Source: Verticiella alkaliphila (GTDB lineage: Bacteria > Pseudomonadota > Gammaproteobacteria > Burkholderiales > Burkholderiaceae_B). From it: a DNA stretch of 33,931 bases. The notes beneath the pieces are model-generated. The model made no database searches and was not told where the DNA came from. It saw only the letters and a list, made by a program, of their open reading frames with translations. Location: positions 1 through 33,931 of the forward strand of contig NZ_JADCNH010000044.1 in assembly GCF_018904615.1 (NCBI RefSeq), written 5' to 3'. Shown one piece after another: positions 25,586 through 32,447 of this stretch (the first letter of the stretch is position 1; the number at the start of each line of letters is the position of its first letter). The position numbers and the translations under genes are program-made.

Positions 25586-27990
25586 GCGAGCGGCCGAGGT
25601 GGCGGCGCAGGCGGGACCGCCGCTGTCGCGACCTCCGGCCCCGGCAACGTGACCTCGGCCTCGCGCAGCCGCTCCAGCAAGGTGAACAGCACGGCGCTGC
25701 GCACGCCGTAGGCGGTGCGTGGGGAGGCGACGTAACCCGTCAGGTTGAACATCAGACTGCGGTCGGTGATGCCTTCCAGGTAGACAGCCGGCGGCGGCGT
25801 GTCGAGCACGGACTCGTGCTCGGCGAACACCGCGAGCCCGATCTCGCGAACCACCTCGGCGCTCGTATCGAGTGGCATAGGCAGCTTCACGCTCACCACG
25901 CCCAGCGGATTGGTGTGCGTCACGTTGCGCACGGTCTTGGTGATGAATTCCGAGTTCGGCACGATGAGCGTGGAGTGATCGCTCATCTGGATCTCCGTGG
26001 CGCGCGCATTGATGCGCCGGATGTCGCCCTCGACGCCGCCGATGGCCACCCAGTCGCCGACCTTGACGGGTCGCTCCGCGAGCAGGATCAGCCCCGAGAC
26101 GAAGTTCTGCACCACGGCCTGCAGGCCGAAACCGATACCGACGGACAGCGCGCTCGCGATCCACGCGACCCGCTCCAGGCCGATGCCAACGGCGATCAAA
26201 GCCAGGGCCACCGCGGCCACGAACCCAACATAGCCGAACAGCGTGGCAGCCGAGCTGCGCATGCCCTCGTCCATGCCGGTGGTGGGCAGATAGCGCGCGA
26301 AGAGCCAGCGGCGCATCAGGCCCACACCGGCGAGCGTCAGGATGAAGACCGCCGCGGCCTGCAGCACCGCGCCAGGACGCAGCGTGACGGCACCGATGCT
26401 CACCCCATCGCGGATGATGCCGAAGCGGCCGATGAGCTCCTCGGGCCCCTCGCCAAATGGCGCGAGCAGCAGCGCCACGCTCGCCAGGGCGATCAGGACG
26501 CGGACCAGCCCGGACACCAGCACCGCCGCCTGATCGCGCCGGCTGCCGTTCTCGCCGGCGTCCCCACGGGCGCCGAGCGCCGTGCTCACCACGTCTTCGA
26601 CGAAGACGCTGACCAGATACGCCGAGCACAGGACGACCAGTGTCCAGGCGAGCTGCTTGGCGAGAAAGCTCGCCAGCGCGATATACCCCAGCAGGAGCCC
26701 GATCACGCTGAGCGCGAGCGTGGCCCACGCCGCCGTCACCAGCAGGGAGAGCCACCAGGGCAGCGCCGGCATCTCGATATCCGGGTCACGGGCTGCCAGA
26801 CGGCGGATCTGCTCGCCGCGCCAGAGGGCCACGCCCAGCACCCCGCACAGGGCCGCGGCCACCAGGGCATTGAGCACGACGACCGTGATGAGACTCGCGT
26901 CGAGCGCCGCGGTGGCGCGATCGGCCAGCCAGGCGGCCACGAGCACGGTGGCCAGACGCCAGGGCAGCCACCGCAGGCGGCGCGCCAGCGGATCCGGGAG
27001 CGGCGGCAAACGCCAGGTCGGACGATCTGTGCAGAGCAACGCATGACCGAGGCCGACCACGAAACCGCCGAAGGCGAGCGAGACCGCCACCCCCACCATC
27101 AAGGGCCCCAGGGCTTCGGGCATCGCGCCGTGATCCCGCAGCACGGCGCGAATGGCCAGCAAGACCAGAACGGGGGTTGCCGTATCCAGCGTGAGCAAGG
27201 CGACGGCGTGGAACGAGCGTCTGAGTCGGCCCGACGGCACGCGATCGGCCGCCAAGCGCACCAGGTGTCGGCCCAGCCACCAGCGCAGGGCTGCCAGCCC
27301 GGCGGCACCCAGGGCCACCAGCCACCAGATGCGTTCAGGCACCTCCCCGGCGGCGTCGCGCACGGCGCCAGCCAGCTCGGCCAGGCGGGCCATGTCGGCC
27401 GGCAACTCGGTATCCAGCGAATCCCAGAAGGCGCCATCGAGCACGGAGGCCGTGCGCTCGCCCAGCTGGGCCTGAAAGCCGGCACGTCGCATGCCGCTGA
27501 TCTGCGTGGACACCTGATCGGCCTCGACGATCAGAAGTCGGGCGAGCTTCAACTGCGCATCCAGGCCCGTGAAACTCTTTTCGAGTTCGCGCCGCTGCGA
27601 GGCCACGTCCGGCGCCTCGCTGCCCTCGGCCGGCACCGGACCGAGCTGCTGCAGACGTGCCTGCAGGCTCTCGACCTGCGGCGCCAGCGCCCCCGCGGCC
27701 TGGCTCGCATCGCCTTGGGCGCTTTGCACGGCGTCGCGCAGGCGTGAGAGTTCAGCATCGCTCGCGCTGTCCTTGCCCAGGGCCTCGCGCGCAACGTCGA
27801 CCTGCTTGCGCGCAGCCTCCAGCGTACGCTGAACCTCAGCCAGCGGATCCCCCTGTGCCTGGGCCAGCACCGGTGCCATGCACCAGAGCAACAGAAGCAA
27901 GAGCGCCAGGGCGAACCAGCGCGGTACGGCACATCGGTGCCTATCGAGACGCGCTCCGGAACCCGGCCACGCGGAAGAGGTCCACATCAT
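25582..27990 (-). CDS. Large MscS-family mechanosensitive channel with DUF3772 region
   Basis: This protein of about 802 residues starts with a signal peptide (hydrophobic core FALALLLLLLWCMAPVLAQA), then a periplasmic coiled-coil region of about 190 residues (DUF3772-like), about nine or ten membrane segments, and the MscS pore and beta domain (GIGFGLQAVVQNFVSGLIL, ERPVKVGDWVAIGGVEG, IVPNSEFITKTV). It opens under membrane tension in osmotic downshift. The C-terminus is Pro/Ala-rich. I chose ATG 27990 because it places the signal peptide near the N-terminus; the frame is open to 28182, and no clear ribosome site is present at either. Its TAG overlaps the convergent phosphatase stop. Confidence 0.86.
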   Translation of the reverse strand: MMWTSSAWPGSGARLDRHRCAVPRWFALALLLLLLWCMAPVLAQAQGDPLAEVQRTLEAARKQVDVAREALGKDSASDAELSRLRDAVQSAQGDASQAAGALAPQVESLQARLQQLGPVPAEGSEAPDVASQRRELEKSFTGLDAQLKLARLLIVEADQVSTQISGMRRAGFQAQLGERTASVLDGAFWDSLDTELPADMARLAELAGAVRDAAGEVPERIWWLVALGAAGLAALRWWLGRHLVRLAADRVPSGRLRRSFHAVALLTLDTATPVLVLLAIRAVLRDHGAMPEALGPLMVGVAVSLAFGGFVVGLGHALLCTDRPTWRLPPLPDPLARRLRWLPWRLATVLVAAWLADRATAALDASLITVVVLNALVAAALCGVLGVALWRGEQIRRLAARDPDIEMPALPWWLSLLVTAAWATLALSVIGLLLGYIALASFLAKQLAWTLVVLCSAYLVSVFVEDVVSTALGARGDAGENGSRRDQAAVLVSGLVRVLIALASVALLLAPFGEGPEELIGRFGIIRDGVSIGAVTLRPGAVLQAAAVFILTLAGVGLMRRWLFARYLPTTGMDEGMRSSAATLFGYVGFVAAVALALIAVGIGLERVAWIASALSVGIGFGLQAVVQNFVSGLILLAERPVKVGDWVAIGGVEGDIRRINARATEIQMSDHSTLIVPNSEFITKTVRNVTHTNPLGVVSVKLPMPLDTSAEVVREIGLAVFAEHESVLDTPPPAVYLEGITDRSLMFNLTGYVASPRTAYGVRSAVLFTLLERLREAEVTLPGPEVATAAVPPAPPPRPLA

Positions 27991-28217
27991 CGGAGACAGC
28001 GATACGCCCCGCGGGGGAAAGCGCGAATCATAGGTTGGTTTGCCGAACTCAGCCGTAACACGCTGGTAAGGCGGCGTAACCCCCCCGTCAGCCAAGGCTG
28101 CTATGCTCGCACCCGCGGTTTTCGACACGCCGTCCTGGGGCGTGTCCACGCCAGGCTCGCGCCCGCGCCCTGGCGTCAACACGCCCTAGTCCCGACCGCT
28201 GGAGTTTTCCCACTGTG

Positions 28218-28922
28218 ATGAAGCGTCTTTCTGTCTATTTCTTCACCGGGCTGATCACCATTCTGCCCGTCGCACTGACCGTCTACCTGCTGTACATCTT
28301 CCTCGTCTGGACCGAAAACCTGGCGCTGGGCTTTCTGCGCCCCTTCATCGGCAGCTTCTACATCCCCGGCATGGGCCTCACGCTGGGCGTGCTTGGCATC
28401 CTGCTGATCGGCTACCTGGTCAGCAAGCAGCGTTTTCGCAGCATCCTGTCGTTCATGGAGCGCCCCTTCATGAACACCCCGGTCATCAAGAGCATCTACT
28501 CGTCGCTCAAGAGCTTCGCGGATTACTTCTCGCCAGGCGGCAAGCAGAACGCCCAGCAGGTCGTGGTGCTGCGCATTCCAGGCCAGGAGATGGAAGTCGT
28601 GGGCCTGGTCACGCGCAGCAGCGTCGATGGCCTGCCGCCCGGGTTCATGCAGGGCACCCGCGTGGCGGTGTACTTGCCGATGGGCTACATGATCGGTGGC
28701 TACACGGTGTTCGTGCCGGCCGAGTGGGTCCAGCCCGTGGCGATGTCGGTCGAAGAGGCCATGCGCTCCTCACTCATCGCCTGGATGGCAGGCGCCGAAG
28801 GCACCCGCCCCGTTCCCGAGCCCCAGGCCGGCGATGCCGCCGTTGATGCGCAGACCGAGGCCACGCCAGTGGCAGCGCCTGCGCCGGCTGCACCGCAAGA
28901 GCCCGCGGAGCGCAAGGCATGA
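28218..28922 (+). CDS. DUF502 family membrane protein
   Basis: This 234-residue inner-membrane protein has two membrane segments (about residues 9-32 and 52-68), a soluble domain with PFMNTPVIKSIYSSLKSF, RIPGQEMEVVGLVTRS and YLPMGYMIGGYTVFVP, and a Pro/Ala-rich tail of about 35 residues. The family is broadly conserved but its function is unknown to me. GGAG lies upstream; a GTG directly before the ATG (28215) is an alternative start. Its stop overlaps the acylphosphatase ATG as ATGA. Confidence 0.88.
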   Translation: MKRLSVYFFTGLITILPVALTVYLLYIFLVWTENLALGFLRPFIGSFYIPGMGLTLGVLGILLIGYLVSKQRFRSILSFMERPFMNTPVIKSIYSSLKSFADYFSPGGKQNAQQVVVLRIPGQEMEVVGLVTRSSVDGLPPGFMQGTRVAVYLPMGYMIGGYTVFVPAEWVQPVAMSVEEAMRSSLIAWMAGAEGTRPVPEPQAGDAAVDAQTEATPVAAPAPAAPQEPAERKA

Positions 28923-29215
28923 AGGCACAACACCCCGATGCCGGCCTGGAGACACTGCTGGTGCGCGTGACGGGCCGCGTGCAAGGCGTGGGCTACCGGG
29001 CCAGCGCCGTGCGCGAAGCGCATCGCCTGAAAGTGACGGGGTGGGTGCGCAACGAGCTCGACGGCACCGTGCAGGCCTTGCTGCAGGGCACCCCCGACCA
29101 GGTCGACCACATGCTGGAATGGATGCGCCACGGCCCGCCCATGGCCCGCGTCACGGACCTGATCACGGAGTCCCAGGACACGACACGGCGCTTCGATCGA
29201 TTCGAGCAGACATGA
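28919..29215 (+). CDS. acyP: Acylphosphatase
   Basis: This 98-residue protein hydrolyses acyl phosphates. The signature GRVQGVGYRASAVREA carries the catalytic Arg that binds phosphate, and GWVRNELDGTVQALLQG carries the catalytic Asn. The length is normal. The ATG overlaps the stop of the DUF502 gene, so the two are translationally coupled. A hairpin follows directly after the stop. Confidence 0.95.
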   Translation: MKAQHPDAGLETLLVRVTGRVQGVGYRASAVREAHRLKVTGWVRNELDGTVQALLQGTPDQVDHMLEWMRHGPPMARVTDLITESQDTTRRFDRFEQT

Positions 29216-29216
29216 C

Positions 29217-29238
29217 AAGGGCGGCCGAGGCCGCCCTT
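29217..29238. terminator. Bidirectional hairpin terminator after acyP
   Basis: AAGGGCGGCC and GGCCGCCCTT form a nearly continuous 9-10 bp stem with a minimal loop, followed on the plus strand by a short T tract (CCCTTTGT). It starts next to the acyP stop and lies between acyP and the convergent vanB-like gene, so it can serve both. Confidence 0.7.
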
Positions 29239-29266
29239 TGTGATGCTGCCAGCCGCAGGCGAGCCG

Positions 29267-30226
29267 TCAGAGATCCAGCACCAGCACCGCCGACTTCGAG
29301 CGCGAGCAGCACGGCAGCATCTGGTCGTTGGCCGCCCGCTCATCATCGGTCAGGTACATATCGCGGTGGTCCGGCTCACCCTCGAGCACCCGCGTGAGAC
29401 AGGTGCCGCACACGCCCTGCTCGCACGACACCGGCACGTCGATGCCTGCCGCTTCCAGCGCCTCGACGATGCTTTGATCCGCGGCCACGGCAATCGATTG
29501 CCCGGTGCTCGCCAGCTTCACCTGAAAGGCACCGTCGGCGTCCGTCGCCTGGATGACGTTGCCGAAGTACTCGCGGTGCACCTGGTCATCAGCCCAGCCA
29601 GCCGTCTTGGCCGCTGCCAGCACGGCATCGATGAAGCCCGCCGGACCACAGACGTACAGATGCTTGCCGGCTGCCGGCTGGGCCAGCACGGCCGCCAGGT
29701 CGAGCTTGCCCTGATCCGGCACGGAGTCATGATAGACGCGGGCACAGGCGGCCAGGCCGGTGGCGGCCAGGCGATCCTGAAAGGCCGTACGCTCGGGCGA
29801 ACGCGTGCAATAGTGCAGCTCGAACGATGCGCCGATGTGGGCCAGTCGCTCGGCCATGCAGAGGATCGGCGTGATGCCGATGCCGCCTGCGAGCAGCACG
29901 GAATGGGTCGCGCCGGCCTGCAGCGGGAAGTGGTTGCGCGGCTCGCTGATCTCGAGCATGTCGCCTTCCTTCAGGGCATGCATGGCCACCGAGCCGCCAC
30001 GGGATGCGGGATCCTTCAGCACGCCGATCAGATAGCGGTCGCGCTCCTCAGGGTGATTGCAGAGGGAATACTGGCGCACCAGTCCGTCGCCCACGTGCAC
30101 GTCGATATGCGCGCCTGCCGAGAACGCGGGCAAGGGTTGGCCATGCGGCTCGGCCAGTTCGAATGCGCAGATGTCCAGCGCCGCGTCGAGTTTCTTCTTG
30201 ATCAGGACTTTCATGATGTCTCGCAT
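29267..30226 (-). CDS. vanB: Vanillate O-demethylase-type oxidoreductase (reductase subunit)
   Basis: This 319-residue class IA reductase passes electrons from NAD(P)H to the Rieske oxygenase. Domains in order: a flavin-binding barrel with RQYSLCN (about 51-57), a nucleotide-binding domain with LLAGGIGITPIL (about 111-122) and YVCGPAGFI, and a C-terminal plant-type [2Fe-2S] domain with Cys268, Cys273, Cys276 (SCEQGVCGTC) and a later Cys306/307. This layout is that of VanB and phthalate dioxygenase reductase. The ATG at 30226 has GAGG six bases upstream; an in-frame ATG at 30214 has none. It follows vanA after 117 bases that hold a hairpin and a possible internal promoter. Confidence 0.9.
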   Translation of the reverse strand: MRDIMKVLIKKKLDAALDICAFELAEPHGQPLPAFSAGAHIDVHVGDGLVRQYSLCNHPEERDRYLIGVLKDPASRGGSVAMHALKEGDMLEISEPRNHFPLQAGATHSVLLAGGIGITPILCMAERLAHIGASFELHYCTRSPERTAFQDRLAATGLAACARVYHDSVPDQGKLDLAAVLAQPAAGKHLYVCGPAGFIDAVLAAAKTAGWADDQVHREYFGNVIQATDADGAFQVKLASTGQSIAVAADQSIVEALEAAGIDVPVSCEQGVCGTCLTRVLEGEPDHRDMYLTDDERAANDQMLPCCSRSKSAVLVLDL

Positions 30227-30286
30227 CAGGCGCCTCGACGGGCACCTGCCTTACGTTGCCGCGCGGCGCAGGCGCGCCGATGTCAC

Positions 30287-30306
30287 GCTGGCCCCACGAG
30301 GCCAGC
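30287..30306. repeat. Intercistronic hairpin between vanA and vanB
   Basis: GCTGGCC and GGCCAGC form a 7-bp stem around CCACGA. There is no T run on either side. In a vanAB transcript it could slow decay or set the ratio of the two subunits; it could also mark partial termination. Confidence 0.4.
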
Positions 30307-30317
30307 ACAAGGGATCG

Positions 30318-30347
30318 ATATTACCCGAGCCCGACGAAGGCCGTCAG
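30318..30347 (-). promoter_or_regulatory. Possible internal promoter for vanB
   Basis: On the minus strand CTGACG (30347-30342) and TAATAT (30323-30318) are 18 bases apart and match the sigma-70 hexamers at four of six positions each. The -35 overlaps the vanA stop codon. This is weak evidence because AT-rich hexamers are the only basis. Confidence 0.28.
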
Positions 30348-31408
30348 GCCGCCACCGAGGTCTGCGCACGCTGCGCGGCCTGCTCGGCCTCGGCCTTGAG
30401 CACACGGTCGATGACCTTGCGCGACTGCACGCCGCCGGCATCGATGTTCAGGTTGAGGATGCGCCGCTGCGGGTTGGCCAGCAGATTGCGTTGCTGCGCC
30501 TCGAGCATCTCGAGGTCTTCGCCGAAGATCTTGCCCTGCCCTTCGCGAATGGTCGCCGTGAGCTCGGCATCCTCGGGCTTGAAGTTGCGCGCCATGCCCC
30601 AGAAGTACCAGATCGAGGTCTCCGTCTCCGGCGTGATGAAGTCCACCACGATGCTGGACGCCTTGTGCTTCGGATCGGCGTCGTAGCCACCCTTGCCCGC
30701 GTGCGCCACGCCGACCTCGATCATGACGTGGCTGGGCGGCGTGAAGCGGCAGATCTGCCAGCGGTCGCATGGCACGTCGTCGGCCAGGCCGTTGCCGCGC
30801 AAGGCCGCGGCCCAGAAGGGCGGCGGCATGATGTTCTCCATGAACCGGCTCGTGACCACCATGTCGCCTTCCACCTTGGTCACGGGCGGCGCCTCCTCGA
30901 TCTCCGGCTGGCCGATGCTCGACGCATGCACGTAGGTCTCGTGGGTGAGATCCATGAGGTTGTCGATCATCAGCCGGTAATCGCAGGCGATGTGATAGAG
31001 CCCGCCGCCGTAGGCCCAGGCAGGGTTCTCGGCCCATTCCAGATGTGGGATGAGCGCTGGATCTGCGAGCGCCTCGTCGCCCGTCCACACCCACACGAAC
31101 CCGTGCCGCTCGACGACCGGAAACTTGCGCACGGCGGGAAAGCCGCCCACGCGCTGGGCCGGCATTCCCGCGCAACGCCCGTTCGCGCCCATGGCCAGGC
31201 CGTGGTAGCCACACACCAGCTGCCCCTCGCGCACGAACCCCAGCGAGAGCGGCGCGCCGCGATGCGGACAAAAATCCTCCAGACCGGCCACCTCGCCGTC
31301 CGGCCCGCGAAAGAAGACGATCTTCTCGCCACAGATCTGGCGGCCCAGGGGCTTGCCGTCGATCTCGTCGGGGGTACAGGCGACGTACCAGGTGTTCTTG
31401 GGAAACAT
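30344..31408 (-). CDS. vanA: Vanillate O-demethylase-type oxygenase (Rieske, large subunit)
   Basis: This 354-residue ring-hydroxylating-type oxygenase has the Rieske cluster ligands Cys47 and His49 (FCPHRGAPL) and Cys66 and His69 (CGYHG), and the mononuclear iron site in NLMDLTHETYVH (His156, His161, with Asp153 as the bridging residue). The family removes the methoxy methyl group of vanillate, giving protocatechuate and formaldehyde; related enzymes act on other methoxy-aromatics, so the substrate is inferred. The ATG at 31408 has GGAGG six bases upstream and begins the conserved MFPKNTWYVA. It lies between vanR and vanB on the same strand, and two TGTATACA boxes lie upstream. Confidence 0.91.
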   Translation of the reverse strand: MFPKNTWYVACTPDEIDGKPLGRQICGEKIVFFRGPDGEVAGLEDFCPHRGAPLSLGFVREGQLVCGYHGLAMGANGRCAGMPAQRVGGFPAVRKFPVVERHGFVWVWTGDEALADPALIPHLEWAENPAWAYGGGLYHIACDYRLMIDNLMDLTHETYVHASSIGQPEIEEAPPVTKVEGDMVVTSRFMENIMPPPFWAAALRGNGLADDVPCDRWQICRFTPPSHVMIEVGVAHAGKGGYDADPKHKASSIVVDFITPETETSIWYFWGMARNFKPEDAELTATIREGQGKIFGEDLEMLEAQQRNLLANPQRRILNLNIDAGGVQSRKVIDRVLKAEAEQAAQRAQTSVAA

Positions 31409-31499
31409 GTGCGGCCTCCGGATGGGGCGCTCGGGCGCCCGCTTGATGCTGTGTCGGGATCGGGGCGCATGGACACACGCCACCCTGATGAATACACAT

Positions 31500-31507
31500 T
31501 GTATACA
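31500..31507. promoter_or_regulatory. VanR-type operator box upstream of vanA
   Basis: The palindrome TGTATACA lies 92 bases before the vanA ATG. It contains TATACA, which could be the -10 hexamer of vanA on the minus strand, though no good -35 is visible. It is one of three identical boxes around vanR and vanA. Confidence 0.6.
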
Positions 31508-31572
31508 TCAAACCAGAGATCGGCGAGAAAAGTTCGCAAATTGCCGCCGCCGAGTCGAATCGACGGGCTTCA

Positions 31573-31580
31573 TGTATACA
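31573..31580. promoter_or_regulatory. Second VanR-type box, just after the vanR stop
   Basis: A second exact TGTATACA lies 9 bases downstream of the vanR coding region and 73 bases from the box at 31500, close to seven helical turns. This would allow two repressor dimers to act together over the vanA promoter. Confidence 0.55.
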
Positions 31581-31589
31581 GGAAGACAG

Positions 31590-32357
31590 CTACCGGTGGG
31601 CGCGGCGGATCAGGTTGCCGCCCTGCAACTGCGTCATCGCCTTCTGGCTGTCGAAGGCACTCTTCAGATTGCGATGGGCGATGCGGGCATGTTCGCGCAT
31701 CAAGGCTTCCGCACGCGCACCCTCGCGGTGCTCGATGGCCTCGATGACCCCGCGGTGCTGGGCTTGCGCGAGGACAAGGACTTCGTGGGCATCCGCCGCC
31801 ATGGACTGCACCATCACGAAGCCGCTCGGCGAGGCAAAGGGCGAGCTCGTGGCCTTCTCGAGCTGGCGCTCGAGCACCGCACTGCCGCAGGCCTTGGCCA
31901 GCAGCCGATGAAAGCGCTCATTGACTTCGATGTACTGCGTGAACTTGTCCGCCGTCATGCCGCCCTGCAGGATGGCATCGATCTCGGCCACGCACTGCTG
32001 CAGTTCGCGCAGCGTGCGCGCCGGCACGCCGCGCTCGGCAGCCAGCCGGGCAGCGAGCCCCTCCAGCGTGCCGCGCACCTCGATGGCATCCCACACGTCT
32101 TCCTCGGTGAAGGAGCGCACCGCAAAGCCACCGGAGGGAATGGGTTCGAGAAAGCCCTCCTCCTGCAGACGCAGCAAGGCCGCCCGCACCGGGGTGCGCG
32201 AAACCCCCAGGCGCTCGACCACCCAGAGCTCGGAAATGCGGGCACCCGAGGCCAGTTCGCCATCCAGGATGAGCTCGCGCAGGCCCAGCTGGGCGCGCAA
32301 GGTCTGGGACATCTGGCTGGACGCGTTCGTCTCGGGGGTGGCGGCGGATTCCCGCAT
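31590..32357 (-). CDS. vanR: GntR-family regulator, FadR/FCD subfamily (VanR-like)
   Basis: This 255-residue regulator has an N-terminal winged helix-turn-helix (LRELILDGELASGARISELW, then ERLGVSRTPVRAALLRL and GF) and a C-terminal all-helical FCD ligand domain with the acidic/His pattern EVRGTLEGLAARLA, NERFHRLLAKA and EHARIAH that usually binds a metal and a carboxylate. VanR members repress vanAB and release with vanillate. Its place next to vanAB supports this. The ATG at 32357 has AGGAG five bases upstream; the frame is open to 32414 but that part lacks family residues. A TGTATACA box lies in its promoter region. Confidence 0.87.
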   Translation of the reverse strand: MRESAATPETNASSQMSQTLRAQLGLRELILDGELASGARISELWVVERLGVSRTPVRAALLRLQEEGFLEPIPSGGFAVRSFTEEDVWDAIEVRGTLEGLAARLAAERGVPARTLRELQQCVAEIDAILQGGMTADKFTQYIEVNERFHRLLAKACGSAVLERQLEKATSSPFASPSGFVMVQSMAADAHEVLVLAQAQHRGVIEAIEHREGARAEALMREHARIAHRNLKSAFDSQKAMTQLQGGNLIRRAHR

Positions 32358-32402
32358 GGTGGCTCCTGGGTACGACGACCCGCGGCGGCCGCCAGCCCGC
32401 AG

Positions 32403-32410
32403 TGTATACA
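32403..32410. promoter_or_regulatory. VanR-type box upstream of vanR
   Basis: A third TGTATACA lies 45 bases before the vanR ATG, in the gap after the NAD(P)HX repair gene. On the minus strand it reads TTGTATACACT and includes a TATACA/TACACT -10-like hexamer. This suggests that the regulator controls its own gene with the same element it uses at vanA. Confidence 0.6.
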
Positions 32411-32447
32411 ACATGGCGGGCCACCTGGCCCTGGGCGCCTGCGGCGC

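Noticed and set aside
24389-26755. Minus-strand open frame of 788 codons
   Set aside because: It crosses four genes of both strands (lipoprotein, phosphatase, channel) and has no domain; it is a shadow frame.
25318-27747. Plus-strand open frame of 809 codons opposite the channel gene
   Set aside because: It overlaps the phosphatase and lies antisense to a clear MscS-type protein; composition is Gln/Arg/His-rich without motifs.
28023-28214. Clear divergent promoters between the channel and DUF502 genes
   Set aside because: TATGAT (minus strand, near 28027-28032) and TATGCT (28102-28107) resemble -10 elements but neither has a -35 at 16-18 bases, so I did not list them.
29240-31747. Plus-strand open frame of 835 codons opposite vanB, vanA and vanR
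   Set aside because: The minus-strand genes have complete Rieske, ferredoxin and GntR motifs; the plus frame has none.
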